Below, in pieces: positions 6,482-9,242 of a stretch of 9,242 nt of DNA; position 1 is the stretch's first letter; the number at the start of each line of letters is the position of its first letter. The position numbers and the translations under genes are program-made. Under the pieces are notes generated by a model that made no database searches, was not told the DNA's origin, and was given only the letters and a program-made list of their open reading frames with translations. Source of the DNA: Lentisphaerota bacterium (GTDB lineage: Bacteria; Verrucomicrobiota; Kiritimatiellia; RFP12; UBA1067); assembly GCA_022839525.1 (NCBI GenBank), contig JALHET010000059.1, positions 1 through 9,242 of the forward strand. The letters run 5' to 3'.

Positions 6482-6571
6482 TTATTTGTTCTTGTGCCGG
6501 TTGCTCTTCAGGCGTTTACGGTGCTTGTGCTTCGACATCTTCGCGCGGCGTTTTTTCTTGATGGAACCCAC
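6482..6571 (-). CDS. mS38/bS22-like small ribosomal protein (AURKAIP1/COX24 domain), 29 residues
   Basis: A 29-codon gene opens with GTG at 6571 and ends with TAA at 6482-6484. AGGAG (plus 6579-6583) lies exactly 7 bases before the GTG, a very strong ribosome-binding site. The product reads MGSIKKKRRAKMSKHKHRK and then RLKSNRHKNK (GTG read as Met). It is almost all Lys, Arg and His. The 'MGS-KKKRR-KM-KHKHRK' pattern is that of the AURKAIP1/COX24 C-terminal domain. In mitochondria this is ribosomal protein mS38; in mycobacteria the equivalent tiny protein is bS22, which sits in the small subunit against 16S rRNA. A helical, rRNA-embedded role is therefore inferred. It lies 57 bases downstream of hisG on the same strand and ahead of a terminator-like hairpin, so it is probably cotranscribed with hisG. 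Its size makes it easy for gene callers to miss. Confidence 0.87.
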   Translation of the reverse strand: MGSIKKKRRAKMSKHKHRKRLKSNRHKNK

Positions 6572-6628
6572 GTTATTTCTCCTGAGAAGGCATGACGATC
6601 CGACTGTGGGAGGTCATGCAGGTTTTGT

Positions 6629-7507
6629 TCAAAAAATGACCTTGTTGAGCTGTAACTCAATGATGCCCGTCGCGCCGGCGGCACGCAGGGGCGGCACAAT
6701 ATCGCGGACGACTTTCTCTTCGACCACGGATTCGACTGCGTACCAGCCGGCGTCGTTGAGCTTGTTGACGGTTGGCGCGTGAAGCGAGGGGAGTATCGCG
6801 GATACCGCGTCGAGCTTGTTGGCGGGCACGTTGAGCTTGATCAGCACCCTGGCTTCTGCGGCCAGCGCGCCTTGGAGCAACAGGGCGAGCTGTTCAATCT
6901 TCGTGCGCTTCCAGGGGTCTCCCCACGCTTTCTTGTTGGCGATCAGGCGCGTGGTTGAGGTGAGAACGGTGTCGACAATGCGCAGGTTATTGGCACGCAG
7001 GGAAGAGCCTGTCTCCGTGAGTTCGACAATGGCATCGACCAACTCGGGGGCTTTGACCTCCGTGGCACCCCAGGAGAATTCGACTTCCGCCTCGACCTTG
7101 TGCTGGGCGAGATAACGCCGGGTGAGTCCGACGGCTTCTGTCGCGATGCGTTTCCCCTGCAGGTCTTGCGCGCTTTGGATGGAGGAGTCGTTCGGCACCG
7201 CCAAAACCCAGCGTACGGGACGTGCGGTCGCCTTCGAATAGCACAGCTCGGAAACCTCGTGCACGTCCGAGTTGTTTTCGTAAATCCAGTCGTACCCGGT
7301 GATGCCCGCGTCGAGCAGCCCGAGTTCGACATAACGGGAGATCTCCTGCGGGCGGATGAGCCGGCACTGCAGCTCGGGGTCATCCACGCTGGGTGTGTAG
7401 GATCGGGAACCCGCCTGCACGCTGAACCCAGCCTTCCGCATGATGTTGAAGGTCGCGTCCTGCAGACTTCCCTTTGGCAATCCCAAAATTACAGTCATAC
7501 CATCCAC
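6629..7507 (-). CDS. hisG: ATP phosphoribosyltransferase, long form (HisG)
   Basis: HisG catalyses the first, feedback-regulated step of histidine biosynthesis: ATP plus PRPP gives phosphoribosyl-ATP and pyrophosphate. The 292-residue length and architecture match the long, homohexameric form that needs no HisZ. The catalytic lobes run from '[20 protein letters not shown]' through '[16 protein letters not shown]' and '[13 protein letters not shown]' to the PRPP-binding segment '[19 protein letters not shown]'. The last ~75 residues ('[19 protein letters not shown]' to '[12 protein letters not shown]') form the HisG_C regulatory domain that binds histidine. GTG 7507 has a GAG 9 bases upstream. 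ATG 7498, three codons in, is the alternative and would give [10 protein letters not shown], also a normal family start. No other his gene is in the window. A small ribosomal protein gene follows 57 bases downstream. I see no His-codon leader peptide, so attenuation by that route is not supported. Confidence 0.95.
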   Translation of the reverse strand: MDGMTVILGLPKGSLQDATFNIMRKAGFSVQAGSRSYTPSVDDPELQCRLIRPQEISRYVELGLLDAGITGYDWIYENNSDVHEVSELCYSKATARPVRWVLAVPNDSSIQSAQDLQGKRIATEAVGLTRRYLAQHKVEAEVEFSWGATEVKAPELVDAIVELTETGSSLRANNLRIVDTVLTSTTRLIANKKAWGDPWKRTKIEQLALLLQGALAAEARVLIKLNVPANKLDAVSAILPSLHAPTVNKLNDAGWYAVESVVEEKVVRDIVPPLRAAGATGIIELQLNKVIF

Positions 7508-7541
7508 GTCGTTTTTCTCGGCTCCAGTTAATGAATCCGTA

Positions 7542-7570
7542 AGTATACCGGATCAGCGTTGGACTGGCAA
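7542..7570 (-). promoter_or_regulatory. Sigma-70 promoter of hisG
   Basis: On the minus strand, TTGCCA (plus 7565-7570) and TATACT (plus 7542-7547) are separated by exactly 17 bases. Each matches its consensus at five of six positions or close to it. Transcription would begin near 7535, leaving a leader of about 28 bases before the GTG at 7507. This is the best promoter in the window and could also drive the small ribosomal protein gene. Confidence 0.72.
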
Positions 7571-7632
7571 GCATCGGGGGAGGCATTTTTTAGGCTGATT
7601 TTTGGGCAGGCGGGAAAAAGAGAATAGATTCG

Positions 7633-7988
7633 TTACTTAAACAACCGCGAGAACCGAACAAATTGGAACCGTCCCTCCAGCGAGGCACTGGCCGCGATCT
7701 TCAGGCGCATGTTTGAGCGCAGGTGGAGCGTGTAGGTAGGTCATGGTCGATGGTGATGGTACCCGTAATCCTTTGTCTCCTTACGTCTTGACGCAGCGGC
7801 ACCTGCTCACGTTCGGCGAGCAGCATCGGACTATCCCATAACGGCACTTGTACGAGGCGGGTTGCGCCACCTTCACATGCCCAAGTGCCTGAGACAAGAT
7901 CGAACACCTTGACTGTGATCCTCTCGACATAGACTGGGTTTTTTAACGTCGTGCCTTTGATCACGAGGTCGTCCAACAACCCAACAAT
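7633..7988 (-). pseudogene. Frameshifted C-terminal remnant of a larger protein
   Basis: The upper frame has no ATG and begins straight after a TGA (plus 7989-7991). It reads 'LDDLVIKGTTLKNPVYVERI', 'TVKVFDLVSGTWACEGGATR', 'LVQVPLWDSPMLLAEREQVPL' and then 'GTITIDHD'. Just after this, at about 7733-7740, it slips out of frame. A neighbouring frame then continues in the same style ('TYTLHLRSNMRLKIAASASL', 'EGRFQFVRFSRLFK') to a TAA at 7633-7635. The break lies on a two-copy 4-bp repeat (TAGG on the plus strand). One extra copy would join the two halves seamlessly as HDLPTYTLHL. The strand-rich sequence and the 'NPVYVERI...LWDSPMLLAE' style remind me of C-terminal beta domains on glycoside hydrolases of PVC bacteria, but I cannot name the family. 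Upstream coding is missing, so it is a relic whether or not the frameshift is real. Confidence 0.6.
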
Positions 7989-8004
7989 TCAACCATCCAA
8001 GCTT
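7973..8004. repeat. Degenerate 8-bp tandem repeat (CCAACAAT-like)
   Basis: Successive 8-base units read CCAACAAC (7973-7980), CCAACAAT (7981-7988), TCAACCAT (7989-7996) and CCAAGCTT (7997-8004). The first two differ by one base and the later ones drift. The block sits exactly where the remnant loses its reading frame, between it and the stop of the LamG-like gene, so it may mark an old rearrangement junction. Confidence 0.4.
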
Positions 8005-8025
8005 TCATTCTTTCCTCATGTGCAG

Positions 8026-9242
8026 TCAGCGCATAAGTATGAGCGTGCCGCTTACTATGATCCGCACACTCAGCGTGTCAGTGCTCTGCACGAGCGTTAC
8101 GACGTCATGGCCGGCCGGCGCATCGCCGCTGACGGCGAGCGTCCACGCCGCGAAGCCCGCGCCCGCGAAGTTGTCGCAGGTGATCAGCGGGTAGAGCCCG
8201 GCCGACGGCCGCGACGCGAAGTGCAGGTTGACCGTGCCGCTGGCGGCGACCCCGAGCGTGCCGGGGATCGCGAGCGACGGCGTGATAACCGCCTGCCCGA
8301 ACGCATTGGTGCCGACCGTGAAACTGAAGGCATCGGTCGAGAGCGCGACCGTGCCGGAGAAGGTGTCGGCAAAGGTCGGCAGGCGGTCGGGCGTGGTGGC
8401 AGCGACCGTGCCGGTGCCGTCCACACAGGCGACGGTAAAAGCTCGACCGACCTCTAACTCGGCGCCGGTCGCGACTGTGACCGACGGCACATGCGTGTTG
8501 GCGTAAGGCAGCGCCCATTTTTGAGCCAGGTAGGTCTCGACGGTCATGCGATCGAGATCGGTAAGCGCGTTGGTGTAGACCAGCACTTCGCCGTAGTTCT
8601 GGCCACCAGCGCTATCGGGGGTGAACTTCTTCTGCCAGCCGAGTTCGCTCACGGGCGTGCCCTGCGCGTTGAGGGTCAGTATCTGGTAGCCGCCGTTGAA
8701 GCCGGTGTTGGTGGCGGTCACCGCCACGCCGTTGGTCCACACCGGATAGGGGAAAGTCAGAATGGGGGTGGCCGGGTTGCGGTAGTCGTCTGTGGTCGAG
8801 CCGCCGCGTCGCAGTCTCAAGTCATCTCCGCCGACGACCGCCGCACCGCCGCCGTTCTGGCTGCCGTACATCATCACGACGTGCTGCGGGTAGAAGTTGG
8901 TGGAGAGCGGCAGGCGCCGCGCTTCGGGCAAGGAGCCGTTCTCATAACCGGGCGGAAGCGTCCCTTGAAAAGAGCCCATCGACACCACCGGCAGACCGTT
9001 CTGGTTGTCGGTCATAACATAGGGATAGACCTGATGGTTATTTCCGCCACGCGTGTTGTATCCATAGTGGGGCGCACCGGGCCGGCAGTCGTTCCACCGT
9101 TCGATGACCGTGAAGTCATTGGTGAAGGTGTAGCTCTGGTACTGGGTGAAGACACCCGGCGCCGCGGCATCGAGCCAGAGAGCCGGCAGGTTGCCGAGCA
9201 CGCTGGCGGGATCAGGTGCGGCGAGGGTTAGCTTGCCCGCCT
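8026..9242 (-). CDS. C-terminal part of a large secreted LamG-like surface protein (partial)
   Basis: The frame is open through the right edge (reading GKLTLAAPDPASV before 'LGNLPALWLDA'), so the N-terminus lies outside and an apparent GTG start at 9201 is not real. About 405 residues are visible. The first ~240 form a concanavalin/LamG-type sandwich, shown by 'LPALWLDAAAP', 'VIERWNDCR', 'QNYGEVLVYTNALTDLDRM' and 'VETYLAQKWALPYANTHVP'. The last pair is the typical end of such domains ('EVLVY-ALTD-R--VE-YLAQKW'). A Thr/Val/Gly-rich beta region follows and ends 'SVRIIVSGTLILMR'. The composition (many Thr, Asn, Gly and Ala; few Lys) suits an extracellular or outer-surface protein. Relatives in Kiritimatiellota-like genomes are large, multi-repeat proteins, often with autotransporter-associated beta repeats. 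No beta-barrel or cell-wall sorting signal is visible at the C-terminus. The ligand is unknown; glycan binding is a guess from the fold. Confidence 0.78.
   Translation of the reverse strand, partial: AGKLTLAAPDPASVLGNLPALWLDAAAPGVFTQYQSYTFTNDFTVIERWNDCRPGAPHYGYNTRGGNNHQVYPYVMTDNQNGLPVVSMGSFQGTLPPGYENGSLPEARRLPLSTNFYPQHVVMMYGSQNGGGAAVVGGDDLRLRRGGSTTDDYRNPATPILTFPYPVWTNGVAVTATNTGFNGGYQILTLNAQGTPVSELGWQKKFTPDSAGGQNYGEVLVYTNALTDLDRMTVETYLAQKWALPYANTHVPSVTVATGAELEVGRAFTVACVDGTGTVAATTPDRLPTFADTFSGTVALSTDAFSFTVGTNAFGQAVITPSLAIPGTLGVAASGTVNLHFASRPSAGLYPLITCDNFAGAGFAAWTLAVSGDAPAGHDVVTLVQSTDTLSVRIIVSGTLILMR

Noticed and set aside
7508..7541. Histidine attenuator leader ahead of hisG
   Set aside because: The predicted leader is only about 28 bases, with no run of His codons and no competing hairpins.
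8491..9231. A 246-codon plus-strand open frame
   Set aside because: It is antisense to the LamG-like gene, whose minus-strand frame has clear domain motifs. The plus-strand product is His/Arg/Val-rich without recognisable structure.

Overview
The window is GC-rich bacterial DNA and most likely belongs to the Planctomycetes-Verrucomicrobia-Chlamydiae (PVC) group, perhaps a Kiritimatiellota- or Verrucomicrobiota-like organism. This is inferred from the type of content: a LamG-like surface protein with an 'LPALWLDA' opening, a verrucomicrobial-looking AddB-type nuclease N-terminus, and a tiny mS38/bS22-like ribosomal protein gene. No rRNA or taxonomic marker is present, so the placement is tentative. 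I see no tRNA, rRNA, CRISPR array, insertion sequence or complete phage module.

Left end (1-753), minus strand: the first 99 codons of an AddB-like helicase-nuclease subunit run off the left edge. Next come an AT-richer spacer and the C-terminal half of a response-regulator receiver domain that has lost its phosphoacceptor half. Middle-left (754-1697), plus strand: an unrecognised 118-residue helical protein overlaps by ATGA with a flavodoxin-fold protein carrying a four-cysteine cluster like that of iron-sulfur flavoproteins. A nested hairpin lies in the short convergent gap that follows.

Main block (1738-7507), all minus strand, read right to left: hisG (ATP phosphoribosyltransferase, long form) has a near-consensus sigma-70 promoter. 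It is followed by a 29-codon mS38/bS22-like ribosomal protein gene, a terminator-like hairpin, a TPR lipoprotein, an M3 oligopeptidase (PrlC/OpdA type), and a membrane-anchored endonuclease/exonuclease/phosphatase (EEP) gene. The EEP gene overlaps the peptidase by ATGA and is cut by one in-frame amber codon. These genes look like a housekeeping run rather than one pathway: histidine biosynthesis, ribosome, envelope and peptide turnover.

Right end (7633-9242), minus strand: a frameshifted, start-less C-terminal remnant, possibly from a carbohydrate-active enzyme, lies between hisG and the C-terminal part of a large secreted LamG-like protein that enters from the right edge. The clearest items for a second look are the tiny ribosomal protein gene, the single-stop EEP gene, the frameshift at a 4-bp tandem repeat in the remnant, the hairpin abutting the lipoprotein ribosome-binding site, and the coupled unknown/flavoprotein pair. 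I did not find convincing evidence of a new multi-gene defence or mobile system.
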